From JAAUTS01 sp038250235 (GTDB taxonomy: Bacteria; Verrucomicrobiota; Verrucomicrobiia; Methylacidiphilales; JAAUTS01), in contig JBBSCO010000081.1 in the NCBI GenBank assembly GCA_038250235.1, positions 1 to 9,722 of the forward strand: a DNA stretch of 9,722 nucleotides. The letters run 5' to 3'. Position numbers and translations under genes: made by a program. The notes under the pieces were generated by a model. The model was not told where the DNA came from, did not search any database, and saw only the letters and a program-made list of their open reading frames with translations. Positions 1 through 5,094 of this stretch are shown here, piece after piece. How positions within the stretch are numbered: the stretch's first letter is position 1; every line of letters begins with the position of its first letter.

Positions 1-1
1 C

Positions 2-748
2 TTGGCCACCACAACCCTGGAGGCCCAGGAAAAGCCGCTCACCGTTTCGTTGGAACGTCTGGTGGATCTGCGGAGTCTGGACAAAGCGGACTCCCGTCTG
101 GCAATTACCTTAAAAATCAAAGGCGACCAGGTTTCCAGTGCCTTGGAGTATGGAGATGTCAGGATCAATGAGCCGGAACCGCGCACCGGCACGATCAGCG
201 GAGCGGATGAAGAAGGCTTTGCTCCACTCAAACGGAGCGGGTTCGGAGACAAGCTTGGCGAAGCCCTGCTGGCCTTTGAACTACCCTCGCCACCAAGGAA
301 CCAGATGTCCTTTACCATTCTGGCTGGGACTCTGAAACTCCGGAGCTATCGCCAGCAGTTGATTCCGATTGAAAAAATCCAGACAAAGTTGAATCAGACC
401 ATCCAGGATCCTTTGCTTAAAGCCCACGGCATCGAGCTTCGTGTGGTAGACCCCCGCCAGGCCTTCCCGGGAGTGACGGAAGAGACGGAGCTGGCCCGGC
501 TGAAAAGTTCGGTTGTTGCGTTAGAGATCAGCGGGAACACGCGGAAGATCCGTGATTTTGTATTGGAGACTCCCGAAGGGAAGGAAGTGCTTTCCCGGGC
601 TGGATCCTTTGGGGCCGGCAGAACCCTGATCCTGTCCCGGCGCAGCGAGGAGCCCCTGCCCGAGAATGTCATCGCCAAAGTCCTCATCCCCGTTTCCCCG
701 GAAGTCGTGCCCGTTTCTTTCCGACTGGAAAAGGTGGAATTGCCGTAA
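2..748 (+). CDS. Hypothetical protein, probably exported, 5' end outside the window
   Basis: The frame is open from the first complete codon and ends with TAA at 746-748. The TTG at position 2 could be a start, but it sits exactly at the edge, so the gene most likely begins upstream. What is visible is 248 residues with no membrane segment. The alternation of short hydrophobic and polar stretches (for example residues 33-52 and 100-118) suggests a beta-rich protein. The segment around residues 38-55 (KIKGDQVSSALEYGDVRI) resembles the repeated strand pattern of large secreted beta-sandwich proteins in environmental bacteria, but I do not recognise a named family. There is no catalytic motif. 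The next gene remnant begins 66 bases downstream, so this appears to be the last gene of its transcription unit. The coding call is firm; the function is unknown. Confidence 0.75.
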   Translation: MATTTLEAQEKPLTVSLERLVDLRSLDKADSRLAITLKIKGDQVSSALEYGDVRINEPEPRTGTISGADEEGFAPLKRSGFGDKLGEALLAFELPSPPRNQMSFTILAGTLKLRSYRQQLIPIEKIQTKLNQTIQDPLLKAHGIELRVVDPRQAFPGVTEETELARLKSSVVALEISGNTRKIRDFVLETPEGKEVLSRAGSFGAGRTLILSRRSEEPLPENVIAKVLIPVSPEVVPVSFRLEKVELP

Positions 749-762
749 GGAAGGCTTGGCCG

Positions 763-790
763 GTTCTTATCCAAGAGGGAGCCTAAGAAC
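763..790 (+). terminator. Inverted repeat after the first gene, possible weak terminator
   Basis: GTTCTTA (763-769) and TAAGAAC (784-790) form a perfect 7-bp stem with a 14-base loop, 15 bases after the stop codon. The stem is AT-rich and no clear T tract follows (GTGTCTTTC), so termination would be inefficient at best. Confidence 0.25.
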
Positions 791-813
791 GTGTCTTTCA
801 CCTTATCTGGTTT

Positions 814-984
814 ATGTTTTTATGCAGGCGGACAACCATAAATATGCCCGGTCAACTCTTCCGACGGGTCAAGAGGCTTACCGCTCAGCGTAAGATGACC
901 TTCTACGATCTGGTGATCGATGTTTTGGAGCGCAGCTTGGAGAAACCCGCTGAGGGTTTCAGGCTTCGTGATGCTTTTGTGGGG
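814..984 (+). pseudogene. vapB: VapB-type antitoxin remnant (N-terminal part)
   Basis: The frame starting at ATG 814 reads RRTTINMPGQLFRRVKRL, then LVIDVLERSLE, then FRLRDAFVG. This is the order typical of the short VapB antitoxins that pair with PIN toxins: an N-terminal beta strand (RTTINM), two helices of a DNA-binding fold, then a conserved FRLRDASVGG-like segment. The likeness stops right after FRLRDAFVG at 984. The frame then runs on through unrelated sequence to a TAA at 1072-1074. The usual C-terminal toxin-binding tail is missing, and a VapC fragment begins at the same place in another frame. The original start codon is unclear because the expected MRTT is preceded by MFLC. I infer a decayed antitoxin; residual DNA binding by the N-terminal half is possible. 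Confidence 0.7.
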
Positions 985-1214
985 ATCAGATCCAGGCCTG
1001 GAGAGAATCACCAAGCCTTCGAGTGCTCTATGATTCGGATTCTAGTCAGGAATTACTTGAAGAACTTTCTTTAAAAGGAAAAGTCAGGGGGGCTTTGATT
1101 CATGATGCCCGTATCCCGGCCTGCTGCATTACCCATGGAATCCGTGAGCTCTGGACGGTGGATAGGGATTTCAGCCGTTGCCCCAGGCTCAAGACACGTA
1201 ATCCACTGCCTTAA
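984..1214 (+). pseudogene. vapC: VapC-type PIN toxin remnant (C-terminal part)
   Basis: The frame ending at TAA 1212-1214 reads DQIQAWRESPSLRVLY from 984, then LIHDARIPACCITHGIREL, then WTVDRDFSRCPRLKTRNPL. This is the C-terminal half of a PIN-domain ribonuclease of the VapC family. The third acidic residue (D of HDARI) and the fourth (D of VDRDF) are both present, as is the family ending RNPL. The first half, with the N-terminal catalytic Asp and the conserved Glu, is gone. The fragment starts where the VapB remnant ends but in the next frame, so one internal deletion seems to have removed the end of vapB and the start of vapC. A GTG at 1023 could start a 63-residue peptide, but it would lack the catalytic core. 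It cannot be a functional toxin. Confidence 0.75.
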
Positions 1215-1271
1215 CAAGGTTTAGATAGACTTCTGGCCCTAAAAGCTGACGTTGACCACCCGCGTAACAGG

Positions 1272-1658
1272 CTAAAGAGTCCGGGTCTGCAGGCCCTGCA
1301 CCCGGCTAAAAACGTCCGGTTGCAGCGTAATGAGTGTTAGTCCATGTGCCACGCAGGTGGCGGCGATCCAGGATTCGTGCAACCCGATCCTCAACCCGTT
1401 GTTTTCGATCCCTTTGAGAATTTCCGCGTGCATGCGCATGGTGCTCCGGTCAATCGGGAGGACGGGGAAAAGGTCCAGCACGGCTTCAACCCATGCGAGA
1501 CGACGGGTTCGCCCATGCTCTTCCAAAGCCCAGTCCACGGTTCTGAGCAGTTCGTCAGCACTGATGATGGAGAGGAAAAATTCGTCATCCCCGGAAGGCG
1601 GAGGAAGCCGCTCCTTCAGACAATGGAGAAGAACGCTTGAATCAATCAGGACGGACAT
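1272..1658 (-). CDS. PIN-domain toxin (VapC-like ribonuclease) of a type II toxin-antitoxin pair
   Basis: The 128-residue length is normal for a PIN toxin. The N-terminus MSVLIDSSVLLHCL carries the first catalytic Asp (D6) at the end of beta strand 1. E36 in SADELLR fits the second acidic position. The segment IGLHESWIAATCVAHGLTLIT (residues 91-111) is the third motif, but the usual Asp is Glu (E95). The following T-x-D/N position is Gln (Q113), with D115 close by. PIN toxins are Mg-dependent endoribonucleases that usually cut tRNA or rRNA. The altered acidic set leaves activity open. The gene lies 20 bases behind the Phd/YefM gene on the same strand, an antitoxin-first operon, and converges on the VapBC remnant. 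The start at 1658 has no visible Shine-Dalgarno sequence, so coupled translation from the antitoxin is likely. Confidence 0.8.
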   Translation of the reverse strand: MSVLIDSSVLLHCLKERLPPPSGDDEFFLSIISADELLRTVDWALEEHGRTRRLAWVEAVLDLFPVLPIDRSTMRMHAEILKGIENNGLRIGLHESWIAATCVAHGLTLITLQPDVFSRVQGLQTRTL

Positions 1659-1678
1659 GGGCTAAGGGCGGCTGGTCA

Positions 1679-1957
1679 TCAGGGGGCAGGGCCGGATCGA
1701 GGCTTGCGGCGATCCTGGTTCCGGATTGCACTGAGATCACGTTGCATGGATTCCAATTCGTCCCGGGAAAGGGGGGGCAGACTTTGAAAAAGCCCCTGTA
1801 GTTCGGAGAGCCTCTTCCCCGAAACGACTGGACGCAGCTCAGCCACCGGCTTTTTACCCCGAATGAGGAAAAAACTTTCTCGCCGATAGGCGACCCGGTT
1901 CACGAAATCGGAGAAATTTCGAGCAGCCTCCGTGATGGAAATAGCCTGCGTTGTCAT
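1679..1957 (-). CDS. Phd/YefM family antitoxin
   Basis: The 92-residue protein begins MTTQAISITEAARNFSDFVNRV, the classic Phd/YefM opening in which an N-terminal strand and helix form a dimeric DNA-binding fold. It continues with FFLIRGKKPVAELRPV, the conserved second beta element. The C-terminal third (from about residue 58) is charged, ends in RNQDRRKPRSGPAP and would be the flexible tail that wraps the toxin. It precedes the PIN toxin on the same strand and should neutralise it by direct binding. Upstream, a TTGACA/GATAAT promoter overlaps a 17-bp palindrome, which fits autorepression by this protein. The ATG at 1957 has no Shine-Dalgarno sequence. Phd-type antitoxins more often pair with Doc or RelE toxins, but pairings with PIN toxins are well known. 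Confidence 0.88.
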   Translation of the reverse strand: MTTQAISITEAARNFSDFVNRVAYRRESFFLIRGKKPVAELRPVVSGKRLSELQGLFQSLPPLSRDELESMQRDLSAIRNQDRRKPRSGPAP

Positions 1958-1993
1958 AAATAAACAGATAACATGATATTTTTATTTACAGGC

Positions 1994-2010
1994 TATCTGA
2001 TTATCAGATA
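1994..2010. promoter_or_regulatory. Palindromic operator, probably for the Phd/YefM antitoxin
   Basis: TATCTGAT (1994-2001), T (2002) and ATCAGATA (2003-2010) form a perfect 8-bp inverted repeat around a single base. It lies 36 bases upstream of the antitoxin start and covers the proposed -10 box. Phd/YefM antitoxins bind palindromes in this position and repress their own operon. Assigning this site to this antitoxin is an inference. Confidence 0.6.
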
Positions 2011-2026
2011 TATATGACCTTGTCAA
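2000..2026 (-). promoter_or_regulatory. Candidate promoter of the antitoxin-toxin operon
   Basis: On the minus strand a consensus -35 box TTGACA (2026-2021) is followed after 15 bases by GATAAT (2005-2000), five of six matches to the -10 consensus. The spacing is shorter than the usual 17, which would weaken the promoter. The predicted transcription start is near 1993, giving a leader of about 36 bases. The -10 box lies wholly inside the palindrome, so a bound repressor would block polymerase. Confidence 0.5.
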
Positions 2027-2270
2027 AGGACAGTTTATTTTATGTTGGGATTTTCAAACGGAGAACCAGGAACGCCGCGCAAACGGAAGCGGGCGAATCT
2101 TGAGTTCAATTTTATAACCGGAGGTGGTGCCGCCACCTCGCGGGCCCATAAAAACAAGGTGCGGTTAAATCCTGCATCAGCCCCCTTGGAAAGCACTTCG
2201 GACGCCAGTCCCGCGGCAAACGAAAGACCGGAAAATCCCGGGCCATCACTTTCACCCACAACCACCACCA

Positions 2271-2280
2271 GAGAGGAAAG
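2271..2280 (+). promoter_or_regulatory. Ribosome binding site that decides the start at 2288
   Basis: GAGAGGAAAG, with its AGAGGA core at 2272-2277, lies ten bases before ATG 2288. It is the only clear Shine-Dalgarno sequence before any start in the window. It favours 2288 over the in-frame ATG at 2042, which has none. Confidence 0.6.
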
Positions 2281-2287
2281 ACCCGCA

Positions 2288-2767
2288 ATGTCAACCAACA
2301 CGCCCAACCCCGGCAGCAATCCCGCCCCGATCCGCACCGGGAGCATCGAGAGGCAGATCAAGGAACAGAAAACCGTCAGCAACGTTCTTAACGGCATGGC
2401 CCTGGCCCTGATCTGCGGCATTTTGCTTGTAACCGCATTAGCGGGGACAGGTGGTTATGTTCTCTGGAAACAACTACAGGATCAAAGTGCCAGCCTGGCC
2501 GTTCTCGAACAAAACACCAAGGATCGCATGTTCGACCTGAAAGCGGAAATGGTGGCCAATGATGCGGATCTGGCCAAGGTTCAGGAACAATCCAATCTCC
2601 GTCTGGTCGAGTTGACCACCCAGTTTGAAAGTTATCGGAGTGAAAGCGCACAGATTCTGGCCGAGTTGAAAGCAAGCAACCGCAGCATGGAGCGCAGCCT
2701 CAGTCTCTACCAGAAAAAGACCCAGGATCAGGACGTGCAACTGGCCCAGCTTCGCCGCAACCGTTGA
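2288..2767 (+). CDS. Single-pass membrane protein with C-terminal coiled coil, function unknown
   Basis: From ATG 2288 the protein has 159 residues. Residues 1-20 are Pro/Asn-rich and probably disordered, and 20-33 are charged. A single membrane segment spans about 34-60 (MALALICGILLVTALAG and on to VLW). The rest (about 61-150) is rich in Leu, Gln, Glu and Lys with heptad-like spacing (LAVLEQNTKDRMFDLKAEM), so a coiled coil is likely. It ends in basic LRRNR. The layout suggests a bitopic anchor whose long helix dimerises or holds a partner. There is no catalytic motif and I do not recognise the family. The start is chosen by the ribosome binding site at 2271-2280; the frame stays open back to an ATG at 2042, which would add 82 low-complexity residues. 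The next gene starts 98 bases downstream on the same strand. Confidence 0.75.
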   Translation: MSTNTPNPGSNPAPIRTGSIERQIKEQKTVSNVLNGMALALICGILLVTALAGTGGYVLWKQLQDQSASLAVLEQNTKDRMFDLKAEMVANDADLAKVQEQSNLRLVELTTQFESYRSESAQILAELKASNRSMERSLSLYQKKTQDQDVQLAQLRRNR

Positions 2768-2779
2768 GTCAGACTGACT
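2767..2779. repeat. 13-bp palindrome at the stop codon
   Basis: AGTCAG (2767-2772), A, CTGACT (2774-2779) is a perfect inverted repeat that begins on the last base of the TGA stop. It has no T tract and is too tight for an ordinary terminator hairpin. It could be a protein site or chance. Confidence 0.3.
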
Positions 2780-2814
2780 ATGTTCCGGCCCAAAAACCGC
2801 TCAACTTATCCACC

Positions 2815-2830
2815 ACATCACCACATCACC
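2815..2830. repeat. Two-copy tandem repeat of ACATCACC
   Basis: ACATCACC at 2815-2822 is repeated exactly at 2823-2830, in the spacer before the gene at 2866. It is a short simple-sequence duplication with no visible function. Confidence 0.4.
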
Positions 2831-2865
2831 TGATCAACCAATCACTGGCTTTACCCTGCTAAGTC

Positions 2866-3357
2866 ATGACACCCATTGAATTTAAAAGACTGTTTTCCGA
2901 ATGGCGGGTCAAGCTGCAGAGAGTGCAGCAGATCCTTCAGCCTCAAGTGTGGTCAAAGGAGGAGTGGGCGGACTTTGCCAGGTTGCTGGCGGGGATGATC
3001 CGGAAATACGGGGCCAACTGGCAGAATCAGGACAAGGAATTCTGGGATATCCGCTGGGATTTACAGGAGGGAGGGCAGCTGGCTTGCCAGTTGGAGGCGG
3101 TTCAAGGGGAAAAGCTTTCCATGGTCGTGGCCCAATACGGGGGCTTTGCCGACGGCACGGAGAACTATATCTGGTTTTATTGCGACTTTAATCAGAACGG
3201 ACAATTTGTCGGCGAGCCCTTCTGGGTGGAGGGCAACTGGAAAGACGCGCTGGCCATGATTCTCATGCCCCACAAGATGTCCACCGGTTTTTATCTCTCC
3301 AACGGTAGCAGCAACCAGTTGACGCAGCACTTGCTTGCCCAATCAGGCAGCACCTGA
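2866..3357 (+). CDS. Hypothetical soluble protein, 163 residues
   Basis: ATG 2866 opens a 163-residue frame ending at TGA 3355-3357. The protein has no signal peptide or membrane segment, so it is probably cytoplasmic. The first 55 residues look helical and charged (EFKRLFSEWRVKLQRVQQIL). The middle and end are unusually rich in aromatic residues, including WDIRWDL near 62-68, ENYIWFYCDFNQNGQF near 100-115 and EPFWVEGNW near 117-125. That fits a compact alpha/beta fold with a large aromatic core. I do not recognise the family and see no catalytic signature. No Shine-Dalgarno sequence precedes the start. A weak stem-loop follows the stop, so it may end a short unit with the coiled-coil gene upstream. 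The base composition resembles that of its neighbours. Confidence 0.75.
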   Translation: MTPIEFKRLFSEWRVKLQRVQQILQPQVWSKEEWADFARLLAGMIRKYGANWQNQDKEFWDIRWDLQEGGQLACQLEAVQGEKLSMVVAQYGGFADGTENYIWFYCDFNQNGQFVGEPFWVEGNWKDALAMILMPHKMSTGFYLSNGSSNQLTQHLLAQSGST

Positions 3358-3362
3358 CAAAA

Positions 3363-3387
3363 AAAGCCGTTCTCAAGCGCCGGCTTT
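3363..3387 (+). terminator. Possible weak terminator between 3357 and the membrane gene
   Basis: AAAGCCG (3363-3369) pairs with CGGCTTT (3381-3387) across an 11-base loop, six bases after the stop codon. The 3' arm ends in TTT but only CTGG follows, so the U tract is short. It would separate the gene at 2866 from the locus that follows. Confidence 0.45.
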
Positions 3388-3405
3388 CTGGTGTACTCAA
3401 CGGCC

Positions 3406-3993
3406 ATGCCCCTGCTTTTCATCATCACCTTTGCGCTGGGTTTCTTGAGCATGGGCTTTCAATTGGTGGGCACCCGCCTGCTGGCTCCCTATTATGGCTC
3501 TTCCATCTTGATCTGGGCCGTGGTGATTTCCACCTTTCTGACCGCCTTCAGCCTCGGTTCGGTTGTGGGAGGTTTTCTCTCAGGATGTTCCCCCCTTGTT
3601 AAAAAACGCGGATGCTTTGTTGTGATTGGCACCGTGGCTCTGGGGTTGGCCCAGACTGGCTTTTTAGGGAGATGGTGGCTTGGCCTCCTGGAAAACTCCG
3701 TTCCCGCATTACTTCCAGGCCTTGTTCTGGCCTGTCTGATTCTTTTTTTATTGCCGGTGGCGGCCTTGGCGGCATTACCTCCTTTAACGATTCAAGAGGT
3801 GAGCCGCCGTGGCCTGGAGCCCGGGCTGGCTTCCGGGCTTGTTTATGGCATCAGCACACTGGGGAACATCTCAGGAGTGATGGTGACCGCATTTTTTCTA
3901 ATCCCCGGGTTCCCCCTGAGCACGCTGCTGTCTGCCTGGATGCTTTTGTCCACAGTTCTTTCAGGAATACTCGTCACCCGTTTAAAAGTATGA
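3406..3993 (+). CDS. Membrane domain of a fused-type spermidine synthase-like protein
   Basis: The start is ATG 3406; an in-frame GTG at 3391 would add five residues, and neither has a Shine-Dalgarno sequence. The protein has 195 residues with about six membrane segments (near 3-23, 34-56, 69-85, 100-122, 142-162 and 170-190). The motif FLSMGFQLVGTRLLAPYYGSS followed by IWAVVISTFLTAFSLG, and later YGISTLGNISGVMVTAFFLIPGF, are hallmarks of the N-terminal membrane domain of spermidine-synthase-like proteins, in which a membrane part precedes a methyltransferase-fold domain in one chain. Here the catalytic domain lies in the next gene, shifted by -1 and overlapping at ATGA (3990-3993). T TTA AAA just before the stop and a stem-loop just after it suggest that some ribosomes slip and make the joined protein. 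What the domain transports or senses is not known to me. Confidence 0.82.
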   Translation: MPLLFIITFALGFLSMGFQLVGTRLLAPYYGSSILIWAVVISTFLTAFSLGSVVGGFLSGCSPLVKKRGCFVVIGTVALGLAQTGFLGRWWLGLLENSVPALLPGLVLACLILFLLPVAALAALPPLTIQEVSRRGLEPGLASGLVYGISTLGNISGVMVTAFFLIPGFPLSTLLSAWMLLSTVLSGILVTRLKV

Positions 3994-4022
3994 AAACCGG
4001 CTTCCAAATGTCTGCCGGTTTT
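3981..4022 (+). promoter_or_regulatory. Candidate programmed -1 frameshift signal (slippery heptamer plus stem-loop)
   Basis: In the upstream gene's frame the sequence reads CGT TTA AAA GTA TGA, so T TTA AAA (3981-3987) is an X XXY YYZ slippery heptamer in correct phase. A spacer of five bases (3988-3992) follows. Then AAAACCGGC (3993-4001) pairs perfectly with GCCGGTTTT (4014-4022) around a 12-base loop. Slipping back one base moves the ribosome into the frame of the next gene, which is free of stops across the junction. The same stem could instead act as a weak terminator, since its 3' arm ends in TTTT, or it could mask the start at 3990. Confidence 0.55.
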
Positions 4023-4919
4023 GCTTTCATGCTTTCAGTTTATGGAGGAATGATTCTACCGGAATGTCAGGCAAAATCGAACTTTCCGCCCCTGGGAAAA
4101 GAGCCTCTCGCCTTTGAATCTGTTTACCAGCCCCTGACCATCGTGATGGAAGGCGGGGTCGTGGTAATGAAAAGCGAAAGAAAGGGAAGGCTTTGGAAAT
4201 ATTCCGGAGTGTATCTTAAAGATCCGAAGGAGATTGCCGTCCCCTACCAGCGTCACTTTTTTCTTCTGCCCGTCTTCAAAGACAATCCTTCCCGGATTCT
4301 GCTGATCGGACTGGGAGGGGGTGGAATCAATGCGCTGATCAATGCTTCTTATCCAGAGGCAGTGATGGAATCGGCAGAAATTGATCCGTTGGTTCTGGAC
4401 TTGGCCCGACATTACATGGGGTTCAATCCGGGTCCGAACAACCAGGTGCATCTTCAGGACGGCAGAATGGTTGTCAAACGCAGCAAGGAGCGTTACGACT
4501 GGGTGATCCTGGATGCCTTCCGCGGGGGCGACATCCCGGCCCATCTGAAAACCAGGGAATTTTATCAGGAAATCCGCGACAAGCTGACAGCGGATGGTTT
4601 GGTGGCAACCAATCTGATTGAAGGCAACGAACTCTTTGATGCGGATGTGGCCACCCTCCGGGCCTCCTTTGCGCAGGTGGTCTTTTTCAAGGTCGCGGAA
4701 TCAAGGAATGTAGTGGCTATTGCCGCTCCCTTTGCCAAGCCTGTCCTCGGTGAGAGGCTCTCCGGGCTTAGAGCAGATTCCGTCAATCCCAGCGTCATGA
4801 GTTATGTTCGTGTTCTGGAACTGGCCCAGCGTCTCATCATCCCGCCCGTAACAAAAGCCCTAGTTCTGACCGATGATTTTGCCCCGGTTGAGTTTTTGAA
4901 TATCAAAAAAACCGATTGA
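3990..4919 (+). CDS. Spermidine synthase-like (methyltransferase-fold) catalytic domain protein
   Basis: From ATG 3990, overlapping the preceding stop as ATGA, the protein has 309 residues. Residues 5-23 are hydrophobic and resemble a last membrane helix more than a cleaved signal peptide. The rest is a polyamine-synthase-like Rossmann domain. The nucleotide-binding loop is ILLIGLGGGGINAL (103-116), the acidic loop that contacts the aminopropyl donor or SAM is SAEIDPLVLDLA (128-139), and QDGRMVV lies at 156-162. DAFRGGDIPAHLKTREFY (175-192) occupies the active-site position. True spermidine synthases have an Asp-x-x-Asp there; this protein has D175 but Arg at 178, as in the DAF...HL.T.EF variants fused to membrane domains, so making spermidine is uncertain. 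The in-frame sequence is open far upstream (to about 3612), but a start there would cut into the membrane gene. Confidence 0.82.
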   Translation: MKTGFQMSAGFAFMLSVYGGMILPECQAKSNFPPLGKEPLAFESVYQPLTIVMEGGVVVMKSERKGRLWKYSGVYLKDPKEIAVPYQRHFFLLPVFKDNPSRILLIGLGGGGINALINASYPEAVMESAEIDPLVLDLARHYMGFNPGPNNQVHLQDGRMVVKRSKERYDWVILDAFRGGDIPAHLKTREFYQEIRDKLTADGLVATNLIEGNELFDADVATLRASFAQVVFFKVAESRNVVAIAAPFAKPVLGERLSGLRADSVNPSVMSYVRVLELAQRLIIPPVTKALVLTDDFAPVEFLNIKKTD

Positions 4920-5094
4920 TTGCGTGGTAAAACAGGAACTCCCTTCCTTGGGAAAGGATGGCTTATAAGATTTTCTTCCTTACATGTTTCCAGATAAAAA
5001 CTTGCGAAAAAGACTAAGCGTGGCAGATTGTTGTTTCGTAATCGGGCTCTGGAGCAGTCCGGCTTAGTAAGCACAAGCAGATCAAACGATAATC

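Larger units (their letters stand above)
1958..2287. other. Intergenic region between the antitoxin and the coiled-coil membrane gene
   Basis: The left part (1958-2041) is very AT-rich and holds the antitoxin promoter and palindrome. Two further GATA half-sites lie at 1967-1970 and 1975-1978, on the antitoxin side. From 2042 to 2287 the frame of the downstream gene is open for 82 codons and begins with an ATG, but this stretch is low in complexity (Pro, Thr, Ser and basic residues) and the 2042 start has no ribosome binding site. I treat it as leader rather than coding sequence, with reservation. A loose TTGTCA (2020-2025) with TATGTT (2041-2046) could be a plus-strand promoter, but the 15-base spacing is short. 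Confidence 0.5.

Noticed and set aside
1330..1665. Plus-strand frames opposite the PIN toxin
   Set aside because: They are antisense to a recognisable PIN-domain gene and have no motif of their own.
2035..2421. Minus-strand frame with hydrophobic stretches opposite the coiled-coil gene
   Set aside because: The hydrophobic look comes from reading the complement of Pro/Asn/Thr-rich and membrane-segment codons. The plus-strand gene has the ribosome binding site and a coherent membrane plus coiled-coil layout.
3612..3989. Extended start for the spermidine-synthase-like gene at 3612
   Set aside because: The frame is open that far, but it overlaps the well-supported membrane domain and its translation there resembles no protein. 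The open upstream frame is instead consistent with -1 slippage near 3987.
4920..5094. Hairpin (near CCTTCC/GGAAAGG) and promoter search before the desaturase
   Set aside because: The stem is short, needs a bulge and lacks a T tract. No pair of -35 and -10 boxes with acceptable spacing was found.
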